Source: Allofournierella sp. | Lineage (GTDB): Bacteria; Bacillota; Clostridia; Oscillospirales; Ruminococcaceae | Length of the DNA: 64,000 nucleotides | Assembly: GCA_020025635.1 (NCBI GenBank) | Contig: JAHHRU010000002.1 | Span: 62,001 to 126,000 of the forward strand | Direction of reading: 5' to 3' | Shown here: in pieces, positions 53,070 to 61,259 of the stretch | Layout: every line of letters starts with the position of its first letter | How positions within the stretch are numbered: position 1 is the first letter of the stretch | Made by a program: the position numbers and the translations under genes | Notes under the pieces: model-generated | What the model saw: the letters and a program-made list of their open reading frames with translations, nothing else | Database searches by the model: none | Told to the model about the DNA's origin: nothing

Positions 53070-54476
53070 TCAAGATCCTTTCCGTTTTTCCAGGGCCGCA
53101 AGGGTGTACAGCCAGTCATACTCCTCTGCTTCCTCCCGCGGGGTCGTAAAGCGCATTTTTTCGTAGTTTTTCCAGTCGAACCCGGCAGCATCCCGCAGCG
53201 CCTTTGTGAGCTCCTGGCGGCTGCCCGGTGTGAACAGGAAACCGTTTTTGCCCGGCTTTACCGCTTCCGTCAGTGCGCCGATATCACTTCCGATCACCAG
53301 ACAGCCGCTGGATGCGGCTTCTCGGATCACAAAATTGTAGGTTTCGGGCACCAGCGACGGAACCACAACACAATCGGTATTTTCATAAATCTGCCGGACC
53401 TCGTCCGGTCCCCGGGGGCCTTCCAGCCGAATGCGGGGATCTTCTGCTGCCAGGCGGCGCAGCCGGCTTGTGTAGGCAGACGTTCCGCCGCCGTAGATGG
53501 ACAGCGTGAAATCGCCCTTCAGCTCCTGAAACGCTTTTATCAAAAGCGGGATGCCCTTGAGTTCGGTCAAAGTGCCCACAAAAGCAAACCGCCGGACCTT
53601 TCCCTGCCGAAACGGCAGCGGCCCATCCGGCCGGGTCACCCCATGCGGGATCACCAGGACCTTTTGCTTTGGGAATTCGGCCTCCAGCACATCCGCCACA
53701 TACGCCGAGGGTGCTGCCACAAAGCAAGCGCCCCGCAGATAAGCGGCGGCGGCCTGATACCGCTGTTCGTAATCCTTCACACCATATGTGGGGCATACCT
53801 TCCGGCAGCGCCGGCCGCCGTCACACCCGGCACAAAGCCGGCCGGTTTTGTCCAGCATGGTGGTATAGTGGCACAGGCTGTCGTATCCGGTGGTGGTAAT
53901 CAGGTAGGGGATCTGCCGTTCCCGGCATTCTTTCAAAAACGCCGCCATCGGCTGGGCGTAAGCACAGTGCACAGCGGTGGGCCGGAATTCCTCCAGCTGC
54001 TCGCGCGCAAAGGCCTGCATGACCGGGTCCTGCTCGTCAATTCGTTTATAGTAAAGCCCAACCGGTGTGTGCGCATAGCAGAACGCCGTAACGGGAATTC
54101 CCTCATATTCATAGGAAAACTGCCTCATTCCTCCGGCGCCCGGCTCAGCCCGGCCGGCCCCTTCCACGGTGAGGGTGAGCACCCGAACGCGATTGCCGCG
54201 CCGCAGCTGCTCCTTGGCCTGGGTGAGTACAAACCGCTCCGTTCCGCCGCTGCGCTCCGGAAAAAAGTAATGCACCAGATACAGGATGGCTTTTGGCTCG
54301 CTGGCACTTTCGTTTTTTGGGGGCTTGGGCAGTGCTGGGTGCTCGCTGTGCGGAAAATGCGGCGGTTCTCCCAGCTGCCTGCCGCTGAAGCGCTTGGGAT
54401 CGACCACAAGTTTTTCCCAGGCTTTTTGGGCGAAACCGATTATTCCGTAATAACGCAGCAGGTCCAGTTGTTTCAT
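53070..54476 (-). CDS. GT4-family glycosyltransferase with Cys cluster
   Basis: 468 residues. N-terminal acceptor domain after a 60-residue leader; YFFPERSGGTERFV resembles the GT4 start; C-terminal donor domain has GTLTELKGIPLLIKAF and VVPSLVPETYNFVIREAASSG, with the conserved Glu pair. Between them, at about residues 215-230, lies C-x2-C-x5-C-x3-C (CAGCDGGRRCRKVC), a cluster seen in some wall-glycan GT4 enzymes that may bind a metal. Role: addition of a sugar to the lipid-linked glycan. Confidence 0.87.
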   Translation of the reverse strand: MKQLDLLRYYGIIGFAQKAWEKLVVDPKRFSGRQLGEPPHFPHSEHPALPKPPKNESASEPKAILYLVHYFFPERSGGTERFVLTQAKEQLRRGNRVRVLTLTVEGAGRAEPGAGGMRQFSYEYEGIPVTAFCYAHTPVGLYYKRIDEQDPVMQAFAREQLEEFRPTAVHCAYAQPMAAFLKECRERQIPYLITTTGYDSLCHYTTMLDKTGRLCAGCDGGRRCRKVCPTYGVKDYEQRYQAAAAYLRGACFVAAPSAYVADVLEAEFPKQKVLVIPHGVTRPDGPLPFRQGKVRRFAFVGTLTELKGIPLLIKAFQELKGDFTLSIYGGGTSAYTSRLRRLAAEDPRIRLEGPRGPDEVRQIYENTDCVVVPSLVPETYNFVIREAASSGCLVIGSDIGALTEAVKPGKNGFLFTPGSRQELTKALRDAAGFDWKNYEKMRFTTPREEAEEYDWLYTLAALEKRKGS

Positions 54477-54494
54477 AATCGCCGCAGTACTCCT

Positions 54495-55547
54495 TCAGCT
54501 TTTTTGCCTTTTTTCAATGATCCGGCGCAGCTGAGCCAGCAGCCGGGCCGCTGGCCGGACAAGATGCAGCCGGCAAAGCAGGAACACAAGCTGCGCTGCA
54601 GCCTGAAAGGATCGGGACAGCCCCCCTGCCTGATGCAGGGTGCGCAGGCATCTGCCCGCAGCCGCATCCCGGTAAAAGCCCCGGCAGCCGGGCCAGCTTT
54701 CCAGCTTTTTGAGCTGTTTATAAAAGAACGGCCATTTCTGGCCATGGGAATAGTTTGTGAAAACAAGGCTGATCAGCGCCCGGGCCGCCAGCAGATTTTT
54801 CCATTCCGGCCCGTTTTGGTCAAACGCCGGGTCAGGAGCGATGTCCCGCAGAAACTGATCCAGCTGGTTGGGTTCGTTTCCCAGATCCCGCCGGCTGTGC
54901 ATGACCGAAGCGGGATGCTGCACATAGTAGTAAAGCCCCTGCGGAAGGATCGCCGCACAGCGGACCCGGGGAGCCAGCGCAGTGCAAAGGGCCATGTCCT
55001 CGCCGATCTTCAGCGGCAGAAGCTCGGGCAGCCCGTCAAAAAGGGCTCGCCGGTAAAGCTTGTTGCACAAAGAAGGAACCGCCGAAACACAGGCCGCATA
55101 AGCACGAAAGGAAGCATTTTCGCCGCAGATGAGCTGCGGCTGCAGGCCCATGATCCGCTCTTTCACCGTTTCGCCGGTGATTTCGCTGTAATCGCACATG
55201 ACCAGGTCCGCCTGCCTGCACACCGCCTCGTTATACAAAAGCTCGTACATGTCCGCTTCGATTTGGTCATCCGCATCCACAAAGCCCACATAAGCGCCCC
55301 GCGCGGCTTCAATGCCCGCCCGGCGCGCGGCACTCACGCCGGCATTTTGCTGATGGATCACCACAAAGCGGGGATCTTCCCGGGCAGCATTTTGCAGGAT
55401 ATCCAGGCTTTTGTCGGCGGAACCGTCATCGACCAGCACAAACTCGATCTCCTGCAGGGTCTGCATTCGCAGGCATTTCAGTGTTTGGGGAAGTGTGTTT
55501 TCCGCGTTGTAGACCGGAACGATCACGCTCACCTTATATTCTTTCAC
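54495..55547 (-). CDS. GT2-family glycosyltransferase
   Basis: 350 residues from a GTG start (ribosome site GTGGGGC). N-terminal GT-A domain with VSVIVPVYNAENTL, LVDDGSADKS and DADD (DxD-type metal site), then a C-terminal region of about 110 residues rich in basic and aromatic residues that probably contacts the membrane. First gene of the 18-kb operon; it may act on undecaprenyl-linked sugar early in assembly. Confidence 0.9.
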   Translation of the reverse strand: MKEYKVSVIVPVYNAENTLPQTLKCLRMQTLQEIEFVLVDDGSADKSLDILQNAAREDPRFVVIHQQNAGVSAARRAGIEAARGAYVGFVDADDQIEADMYELLYNEAVCRQADLVMCDYSEITGETVKERIMGLQPQLICGENASFRAYAACVSAVPSLCNKLYRRALFDGLPELLPLKIGEDMALCTALAPRVRCAAILPQGLYYYVQHPASVMHSRRDLGNEPNQLDQFLRDIAPDPAFDQNGPEWKNLLAARALISLVFTNYSHGQKWPFFYKQLKKLESWPGCRGFYRDAAAGRCLRTLHQAGGLSRSFQAAAQLVFLLCRLHLVRPAARLLAQLRRIIEKRQKS

Positions 55548-55598
55548 GCTTTCGCCCCACTTCCTCTTGATGCCGCCCGCTCAATAAACGAAAAGCAA

Positions 55599-55664
55599 CT
55601 GCATTATCATGCAAAATTACACAAAAAAATCGAAATTTCTGTTTTGCATGAACCGCAGATGCAG
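55599..55664 (-). promoter_or_regulatory. Hairpin in the leader of the glycan operon
   Basis: 55608-55616 pairs with 55642-55650 (9 bp) and 55599-55604 with 55659-55664 (6 bp), forming a two-step stem about 50 bases before the GT2 start. No T-run follows. Role unknown; mRNA protection or a binding site is possible. Confidence 0.5.
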
Positions 55665-55719
55665 AAAGGATGTTTTTTGAACTGATTTTTGCAGGCAGAA
55701 TCAGCACATAACCTATTAG

Positions 55720-55748
55720 ATTTTATCATTTTTTCAAGAAGTTTGCAA
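55720..55748 (-). promoter_or_regulatory. Promoter of the surface glycan operon
   Basis: On the minus strand TTGCAA (55748-55743), 17-base spacer, TAAAAT (55725-55720). It gives a leader of about 165 bases that includes the hairpin at 55599-55664. Confidence 0.6.
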
Positions 55749-55759
55749 GATAAAGGACA

Positions 55760-56073
55760 GTCGCTTTTGTTTGCAAAGAGTCCATAAAAGTCCATTTTTT
55801 CTATGTTTTCGGCTGCTTGGCCCCCCTCCTCTTTGCAAAGCCGGCAGCTGCTGCGTTTTTTTGCTGCCGGGCACTTTTTTCCATGCCATGAACAGAGCCC
55901 GCTGTTTTTCTTGCTGCCGCCGGATTTCATTTTCGTTAAAATTCAGGCGGCGTTTTGCGTGCAAGATACACATTCACTTAAAAAGTCAAGGGAATCAGCC
56001 CTTTTATTTTCGCCAATTTTGAAACGTCTAATTATGCATTTTAAACAATTATTTTTCTTTATCGAAATACACC
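55760..56073. other. Gene-free stretch between glycan operon promoter and APC promoter
   Basis: Mixed T-rich blocks and small G+C hairpins (for example GCCGGCAGC/GCTGCCGGC around 55843-55870). No supported gene. It may hold the operator sequences of both divergent operons. Confidence 0.4.
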
Positions 56074-56102
56074 TTGATAAATTTTGAACAACGGTGTAGA
56101 AT
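56074..56102 (+). promoter_or_regulatory. Promoter of the APC permease-amidohydrolase pair
   Basis: TTGATA (56074-56079), 17-base spacer, TAGAAT (56097-56102), about 77 bases before the APC start. Confidence 0.65.
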
Positions 56103-56178
56103 GACCTCTCGAAGCGCCGTGCGGGCGTTTTTACCGCCTTTTGTGAGGGCGAATTATGAAAACCTTGGGGGTATGACA

Positions 56179-57612
56179 ATGTCAGAACAAACTCAAACCG
56201 CAGCGGGAGGAATGAAAAAGACCTTATCCATCTGGAACTTCTTCACGATTGGATTTGGCGCGATCATCGGCACCGGCTGGGTGCTGCTCGTAGGCGACTG
56301 GATGGTGATCGGCGGCGGACCGATCGCGGCCATGATCGCATTTGCCATCGGCGCTGTTTTCCTTTTGCCGATCGGCGCTGTTTTCGGAGAGCTGACCGCA
56401 GCGATCCCGATTTCCGGCGGCATCATTGAATATGTGGACCGAACGTTCGGGTCCACGGTCTCTTACGTTACCGGATGGTTCCTTGCACTGGGCAACGGCA
56501 TCCTGTGCCCCTGGGAAGCGATCGCCATCTCGACCCTGGTTTCCGATATGTTCGGCGACCTGTTCCCGATCCTTCGCTCGGTAAAGCTTTACACCATCAT
56601 GGGCGCAGATGTTTATCTGTTTCCCACCATTGTGGCCCTGGGCTTTGCCTTCTATGTGATCTTCCTGAACTTCAAGGGCGCCAGTGCTGCCGCTAAACTG
56701 CAGGCATTCCTGACCAAGGCACTGCTGGGCGGCATGCTGCTGGCCATGGGCATCTCCTTTGTAAAGGGCGGTCCCTCCAACATCCTGCCCACCTTCACCC
56801 AGGTGAACGGCACCACCACCATGACCAAGGCGGACAATATGTTTGCCGGCGTGATCTCGGTTTTGGTAATGACCCCGTTCTTCTATGCCGGTTTCGACAC
56901 CATTCCCCAGCAGGCCGAGGAAGCCGCTGAGGGTCTTGACTGGAACAAGTTCGGCAAGGTCATCGGCCTTGCGCTGCTGGCTGCCGGCGGTTTCTACATG
57001 GTGTGCATCTACTCTTTCGGCACCATCATTCCCTGGACCGAGTTCATCCAGAACAATGTTCCTGCGCTGGCCTGCCTGCGCAACATCAACATGTTCCTTT
57101 ATGTGGCCATGCTGATCATTGCCACCCTTGGACCCATGGGCCCGATGAACTCCTTCTACGGTGCCACCAGCCGCATCATGCTGGCAATGGGCCGCAAGGG
57201 CCAGCTGCCTGCATCCTTTGCTGAAATCGACCCCAAGAGCGGCGCTCCCAAGATGGCAAACATCCTGCTGGCTGTGCTGACCCTGGTCGGTCCTTTCCTG
57301 GGCAAGAACATGCTGGTTTCTCTCACCAATGTTTCGGCCCTGGCTTTCATCTTCTCCTGCACCATGGTAAGCTTTGCCTGCCTGCGCATGCGCTTTACCG
57401 AGCCTGACCTGCCCCGTCCCTACAAGGTCCCCGGCGGCAAGTTCGGCATCGCTCTGGCCTGCCTTGCCGGCACCATCATCGTTGGCCTGATGGTCGTTCC
57501 CTTCAGCCCCGCTGCCCTGACCCCGGTCGAATGGGTCATCGTTCTGGTGTGGCTGGTCATCGGCCTTTCCCTGTATGGTGTGAACAAGGCCCTGCAGAAC
57601 AAAAAGCACTGA
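56179..57612 (+). CDS. APC-superfamily amino acid permease
   Basis: 477 residues from the ATG giving MSEQTQ, which sits seven bases after TTGGGGG; an ATG two codons earlier is too near that site. About twelve membrane segments; the first holds GFGAIIGTGWVL, the APC substrate and sodium region with its unwound helix. Probably an amino acid or peptide-product exchanger. The amidohydrolase encoded 80 bases downstream may process the imported compound. Codon use is strongly C-ending, as for an expressed gene. Confidence 0.9.
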   Translation: MSEQTQTAAGGMKKTLSIWNFFTIGFGAIIGTGWVLLVGDWMVIGGGPIAAMIAFAIGAVFLLPIGAVFGELTAAIPISGGIIEYVDRTFGSTVSYVTGWFLALGNGILCPWEAIAISTLVSDMFGDLFPILRSVKLYTIMGADVYLFPTIVALGFAFYVIFLNFKGASAAAKLQAFLTKALLGGMLLAMGISFVKGGPSNILPTFTQVNGTTTMTKADNMFAGVISVLVMTPFFYAGFDTIPQQAEEAAEGLDWNKFGKVIGLALLAAGGFYMVCIYSFGTIIPWTEFIQNNVPALACLRNINMFLYVAMLIIATLGPMGPMNSFYGATSRIMLAMGRKGQLPASFAEIDPKSGAPKMANILLAVLTLVGPFLGKNMLVSLTNVSALAFIFSCTMVSFACLRMRFTEPDLPRPYKVPGGKFGIALACLAGTIIVGLMVVPFSPAALTPVEWVIVLVWLVIGLSLYGVNKALQNKKH

Positions 57613-57692
57613 TTCATCCTTTGTTTGCCCGGCGGGGGCTTTCCCCGCACCAATATTATTATTGACAATAAAAACTCAAGGAGGTTTTTAAT

Positions 57693-58937
57693 ATGAGCAA
57701 AGTTGCATTTCGCGGCGGTCTCGTGATCGACGGCACCGGCGCAGAACCCATCAAAAACGGCCTGGTCCTGGTCGAGGGCGAAAAGATCACCTATGTGGGT
57801 GAGGACAAAGCCATTGACGAAAAGGAATATGAGGTCCTGGATATCACCGGCAAGACCATTATGCCCGGTCTGATCGACTCTCACCTGCACTTCTCCGGCA
57901 ACCTGACCGATGACGACAGCGACTGGGTGCTGGAAAGTGTTCCCCAGAAGGCAGTCGTTGCCGTTCAGCAGGCTCATGAGTGCCTGGAAAACGGCCTGAC
58001 CACCGTTGGCGAGATCGGCCGCAACGGCATTGCGATCCGTGATATGGTGGAAGCCGGCGTTATGCAGGGCCCCCGTGTGGTTGCAACCGGCCTGGGCTTC
58101 TGCCGCACCGCAGGCCACGGTGACTCGCACCGCCTGCCCAAGTGGTACAACGACGAGTCTCACCCCTGGGCTGAGCGCATCGACGGTCCCTGGGAGCTGC
58201 GCAAGGCCGTTCGCCGCCGTCTGCGCGACAACCCGGATGCCATTAAGATCTGGTCCACCGGCGGCGGCATCTGGCGCTGGGACAAAAAGCTGGATCAGCA
58301 CTACACCCTGGAAGAGATCCAGGCCGTTGTGGATGAGGCCAACATGGTGGGCATCCCCGTTTGGAGCCACGCTGAGGGCTTCGGCGGCGCTCTGGACTCT
58401 GCCAAGGCCGGCGTGCATCTGATCATCCACGGCCAGACCCTGAACGACGAGTGCCTGGACATCATGGCTGAGAAGGGCATCTACTTCTGCCCCACCATCC
58501 AGTTCCTGAACGAGTGGTTCAAGACCTATGCACCCCCGTACATCCCCGAGGTGCACGATCAGTACCCTGGCGACACCGTTGCCGAGAAGGAGCTGAACCG
58601 TGTTTACGCAAACCTGCGTAAAGCAAAGGAGAAGGGCATCGTTCTGACCATCGGTTCCGACTCCTTCTGCTCCAGCCTGACCCCCTATGGCACCACCGCC
58701 ATCGGCGAGATGTACTCCTTTGTTGAGAAGGCACACATCAGCCCCATGGACACCATCATTGCAGCCACCAGCGCAGGCGCTGAGATGCTGAAGGTGGACG
58801 ACGTTACCGGCAGCCTGACCGCAGGCAAGAGCGCCGACCTGCTGGTTCTGGACGGCAATCCTCTGGAAAACATCCGTGCTGTTGCTGTTGACAAGATGAA
58901 CGTCATCATGAAGTGCGGCAAGTTTGTAAAGCGCTGA
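57693..58937 (+). CDS. Metal-dependent amidohydrolase (Xaa-Pro/Xaa-Arg dipeptidase or imidazolonepropionase-like)
   Basis: 414 residues. Metal ligands: His64 and His66 in DSHLHF, the Lys in AIKIWSTGGG, His in WSHAEGF and in IHGQTL, and Asp in IGSDSF. This is the subtype III amidohydrolase pattern with a bridging Lys. Family members cleave dipeptides with Arg, Lys or Pro at the C-terminus, or cyclic amides. Coupling with an amino-acid permease fits peptide or acylamino-acid use. Good ribosome site AAGGAGG. Confidence 0.88.
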   Translation: MSKVAFRGGLVIDGTGAEPIKNGLVLVEGEKITYVGEDKAIDEKEYEVLDITGKTIMPGLIDSHLHFSGNLTDDDSDWVLESVPQKAVVAVQQAHECLENGLTTVGEIGRNGIAIRDMVEAGVMQGPRVVATGLGFCRTAGHGDSHRLPKWYNDESHPWAERIDGPWELRKAVRRRLRDNPDAIKIWSTGGGIWRWDKKLDQHYTLEEIQAVVDEANMVGIPVWSHAEGFGGALDSAKAGVHLIIHGQTLNDECLDIMAEKGIYFCPTIQFLNEWFKTYAPPYIPEVHDQYPGDTVAEKELNRVYANLRKAKEKGIVLTIGSDSFCSSLTPYGTTAIGEMYSFVEKAHISPMDTIIAATSAGAEMLKVDDVTGSLTAGKSADLLVLDGNPLENIRAVAVDKMNVIMKCGKFVKR

Positions 58938-58958
58938 ACGGCTGTTCAAACTCAAAAC

Positions 58959-59005
58959 CAAAACCGGCCGGCAGAGTATTTGCTCTGCCGGCCGGTTTTT
59001 CTTGA
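58959..59005 (+). terminator. Terminator of the permease-amidohydrolase operon
   Basis: Perfect 16-bp stem 58961-58976 with 58983-58998 followed by TTTTT. Confidence 0.92.
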
Positions 59006-59016
59006 AGGGCCCGGTC

Positions 59017-59045
59017 TTGAACCCGCTCTCTGCCCGTGCTATAAT
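59017..59045 (+). promoter_or_regulatory. Promoter of the small membrane TPR gene
   Basis: TTGAAC (59017-59022), 17-base spacer, TATAAT (59040-59045). Confidence 0.65.
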
Positions 59046-59101
59046 ACCCTTTAACGCATGGCAAGTGCGCATCTTTTTTTGATTGGAGGGCCTTTGCCGC
59101 C

Positions 59102-59500
59102 ATGGAACAGAACAACAAGCGTGCAGACTTCCGGGAAAAGTCTCGTTTTTCCAGCAGCCTCAACGGCATGATCTGGGTAATCGTGGTGATCAGCGCGCTG
59201 CTGATGCTGTTTTCTCTCATTCCAAACCTTACCTCCCGCCACCAGTACAGCAAAGCGGAAAAGCTTGTGGATGCCGGCCAGTATCAGGAGGCCCTGGACC
59301 TTTTCACCCAGCTGGAAAGCCTTCATTTCCGGGATACCGATGCTTATTTGCATTACTGCCGGGCACGGCTGCACTATGAAGCCGGTGAACTGGATGCTGC
59401 AGCAGACGATCTGATCTTTGCGGAATTCCGTTTTCAGTCCGAAGAGCGTGCTGCCGCGGTGCAGGAATTCATCGACAAGATCTCTGCGGAGCTTCAGTAA
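59102..59500 (+). CDS. Small membrane-anchored TPR-like protein
   Basis: 132 residues. Basic N-terminus, one membrane segment at about 24-45 (MIWVIVVISALLMLFSLI), then two or three TPR-like helix pairs (SKAEKLVDAGQYQEALDLFTQL and ARLHYEAGELDAAADDLI). The TPR part would lie outside or inside depending on orientation; the positive-inside rule puts it outside. Monocistronic with its own promoter and terminator. Function unknown; a scaffold role is likely. Confidence 0.75.
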   Translation: MEQNNKRADFREKSRFSSSLNGMIWVIVVISALLMLFSLIPNLTSRHQYSKAEKLVDAGQYQEALDLFTQLESLHFRDTDAYLHYCRARLHYEAGELDAAADDLIFAEFRFQSEERAAAVQEFIDKISAELQ

Positions 59501-59509
59501 AGGACACAA

Positions 59510-59545
59510 AAAGCCGGTGCGCACTGTGCGCACCGGTTTTTTTAT
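59510..59545. terminator. Terminator after the TPR gene
   Basis: 10-bp stem 59514-59523 with 59527-59536 followed by TTTTTT. It can also serve the converging HAD-like gene. Confidence 0.88.
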
Positions 59546-60039
59546 TTTTCAAGCTCTTTCAAAACCGAGTCATGGCGAGCAATCTGCTTTTGCTGATAGC
59601 CGCCGCCAAAGGTCCCATGCAGGAATTTGGGCAGAGCCTCTTCCACCAGCTCCTGCCAGCAAAGCACCTCCCGCCCGGGAATGATGGGGTAAAAACAAAC
59701 GTTCCTTGCCTGTGCGGCATCCCGGTGTTTCTCGCCAAATCCAATAAGCAGAGCCGCCCGGCTGCCATAGCCCCGGTTCAGCAGCTCTGCCAGACAAACC
59801 GATACCTCACGGCGGCGGGTGGGCACCACGATGCAGGGCGGCAGCCCGGCCCCGGCCCACTCACTTCGGGCAGACCGGCTGTTGGTAGGCACCAGCTCCA
59901 CCACATCCGCCACTCTTTTCAAAAGGTCGATACAATCCCTGGCACCGTCAAAGGCTGTTCCGCTTTCCTGCCTGATAACATGGCACGGCCCTGCAATGCA
60001 GATCAGAAAGCCTTTTTTTGCTTCGCTTTGTGCGGTCAT
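59542..60039 (-). CDS. HAD-like protein fragment lacking the catalytic N-terminus
   Basis: 165 residues from the ATG giving MTAQSEAKKG. The C-terminal part (LIGFGEKHRDAAQARNVCFYPIIPGRE, then WQELVEEALPKFLHGTF) resembles the end of a HAD hydrolase in which the Gly-Asp of motif IV supplies metal ligands; here it reads GFGEKHRD. The usual N-terminal DxDxT motif is absent and the N-terminal half has the look of a diverged cap region. Likely an inactive or repurposed member. Starts close to a G-rich ribosome site (AAGGGGG). Confidence 0.55.
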   Translation of the reverse strand: MTAQSEAKKGFLICIAGPCHVIRQESGTAFDGARDCIDLLKRVADVVELVPTNSRSARSEWAGAGLPPCIVVPTRRREVSVCLAELLNRGYGSRAALLIGFGEKHRDAAQARNVCFYPIIPGREVLCWQELVEEALPKFLHGTFGGGYQQKQIARHDSVLKELEK

Positions 60040-60119
60040 CAAAACCGCCCCCCTTCGGCAGGTCCTTACTTTTTTATACAAGTTAAGGATACCAGCTTTT
60101 CCATACAAAAATCAAGTAT

Positions 60120-60213
60120 TTTTATCATTTTTATCTAGATTTTTTAAAGTTTTAACACTAAATTCATGAACTAGCATGAATTTCATCTCAAATTATCAAC
60201 AGCAGGCTGCCGA
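60120..60213. other. A+T-rich intergenic stretch upstream of nnrD
   Basis: No gene seen; it likely contains upstream promoter contacts only. Confidence 0.4.
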
Positions 60214-60242
60214 TTGTAAAAAGCGGCCGGGCAGAGTATAAT
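60214..60242 (+). promoter_or_regulatory. Promoter of nnrD
   Basis: TTGTAA (60214-60219), 17-base spacer, TATAAT (60237-60242). Confidence 0.65.
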
Positions 60243-60293
60243 CAAAACCAGAAAAGAGCACCTTCAAGTGGTGCGGAATGTGAGGGATGCAGT

Positions 60294-61169
60294 ATGGCAA
60301 AAGAAATCACTGCCCAGCGGGTTTTTGAGGTATTGACCCCCCGCCGGCCGGACAGCCACAAGGGCAGCTACGGCCGCCTGATGTGCGTGGTGGGAAGCAG
60401 CCGCTACCGGGGGGCCGCAGCGCTGGCCGCCGAAGGCGCTCTGCGCGGCGGAGCAGGGCTTGTGAGCCTTGCCTGCACCGAACCGGTCATTGCCGGGGTC
60501 CAGGGCCGCTGCCCGGAGTGCACCTTTCTGCCCTGCAAAGAAAACACCGAGGGCGGCATCGGCATCAAAAACGGCCCCATGATTTTGGAAAACACCCGTG
60601 GCTGCTCGGCCCTTTTGATGGGCCCGGGGCTTGGCAATACCCAGGACACCCGGGAGCTGGTGGAGCTGCTGGTCCCCGGTGCGGGATGCCCGGTGGTGCT
60701 GGATGCGGATGCCCTGAACGCAGCCGCCCAGCTGGACGATCTGCCAAAGCCGGTGGGCTTTCCGCTGATCCTTACCCCGCATCCCGGCGAAATGGCCCGC
60801 CTGTGCGGCCTGACGGTGGCGGAGATCGAAGCCGGGCGGGAAAGCATTGCGGCCAGCTTCGCCCGTGCGCAGGGCTGTGTTGTGGTGCTGAAAGGCCATC
60901 GGACCCTGGTGGCCGGGCCGGACGGCCAGGTGTGGAAGAACACCACCGGGAACCCGGGGCTTGCCCGGGGCGGCAGCGGAGACATCCTGGCCGGCCTTAC
61001 GGCTGCTTTGCTGGCGCAGGGGCTGGACCCGCTTTGGGCCGCCTGCTGCGCGGTATGGCTTCACGGTGCAGCTGCTGACCGATGCGCGGCCCGGCTGAGC
61101 CAGCAGGCCATGCTCCCCCACGATATTTTCGCCGACCTTGCACGGCTTCTTGCCGAAAACGGCCGCTGA
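60294..61169 (+). CDS. nnrD: ADP-dependent NAD(P)H-hydrate dehydratase
   Basis: 291 residues. Ribokinase-like fold of the YjeF C-terminal family: GSYGRLMCVVGSSRYRGAA at the start, LTPHPGEMARL, ARGGSGDILAGLTAALLAQG (nucleotide and anion-hole region with the catalytic Asp). Repairs hydrated NADH and NADPH in the cytoplasm. It lacks the fused epimerase domain (NnrE), which must be encoded elsewhere. Own promoter and terminator. Confidence 0.92.
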   Translation: MAKEITAQRVFEVLTPRRPDSHKGSYGRLMCVVGSSRYRGAAALAAEGALRGGAGLVSLACTEPVIAGVQGRCPECTFLPCKENTEGGIGIKNGPMILENTRGCSALLMGPGLGNTQDTRELVELLVPGAGCPVVLDADALNAAAQLDDLPKPVGFPLILTPHPGEMARLCGLTVAEIEAGRESIAASFARAQGCVVVLKGHRTLVAGPDGQVWKNTTGNPGLARGGSGDILAGLTAALLAQGLDPLWAACCAVWLHGAAADRCAARLSQQAMLPHDIFADLARLLAENGR

Positions 61170-61174
61170 CTGCA

Positions 61175-61217
61175 AAAGCGGATACTGCCTTCATTGTGGG
61201 CAGTATCCGCTTTTTGT
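61175..61217. terminator. Terminator after nnrD
   Basis: 13-bp stem about 61177-61189 with 61199-61211 followed by TTTTT. Confidence 0.88.
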
Positions 61218-61259
61218 ATTCCACTGTATCCAAAACAGATTTCGGGCTTTCCCCATCGC

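Noticed and set aside
53010..55685. 891-residue plus-strand frame
   Set aside because: Covers two glycosyltransferase genes on the other strand, including their gap and part of a leader; no family signature.
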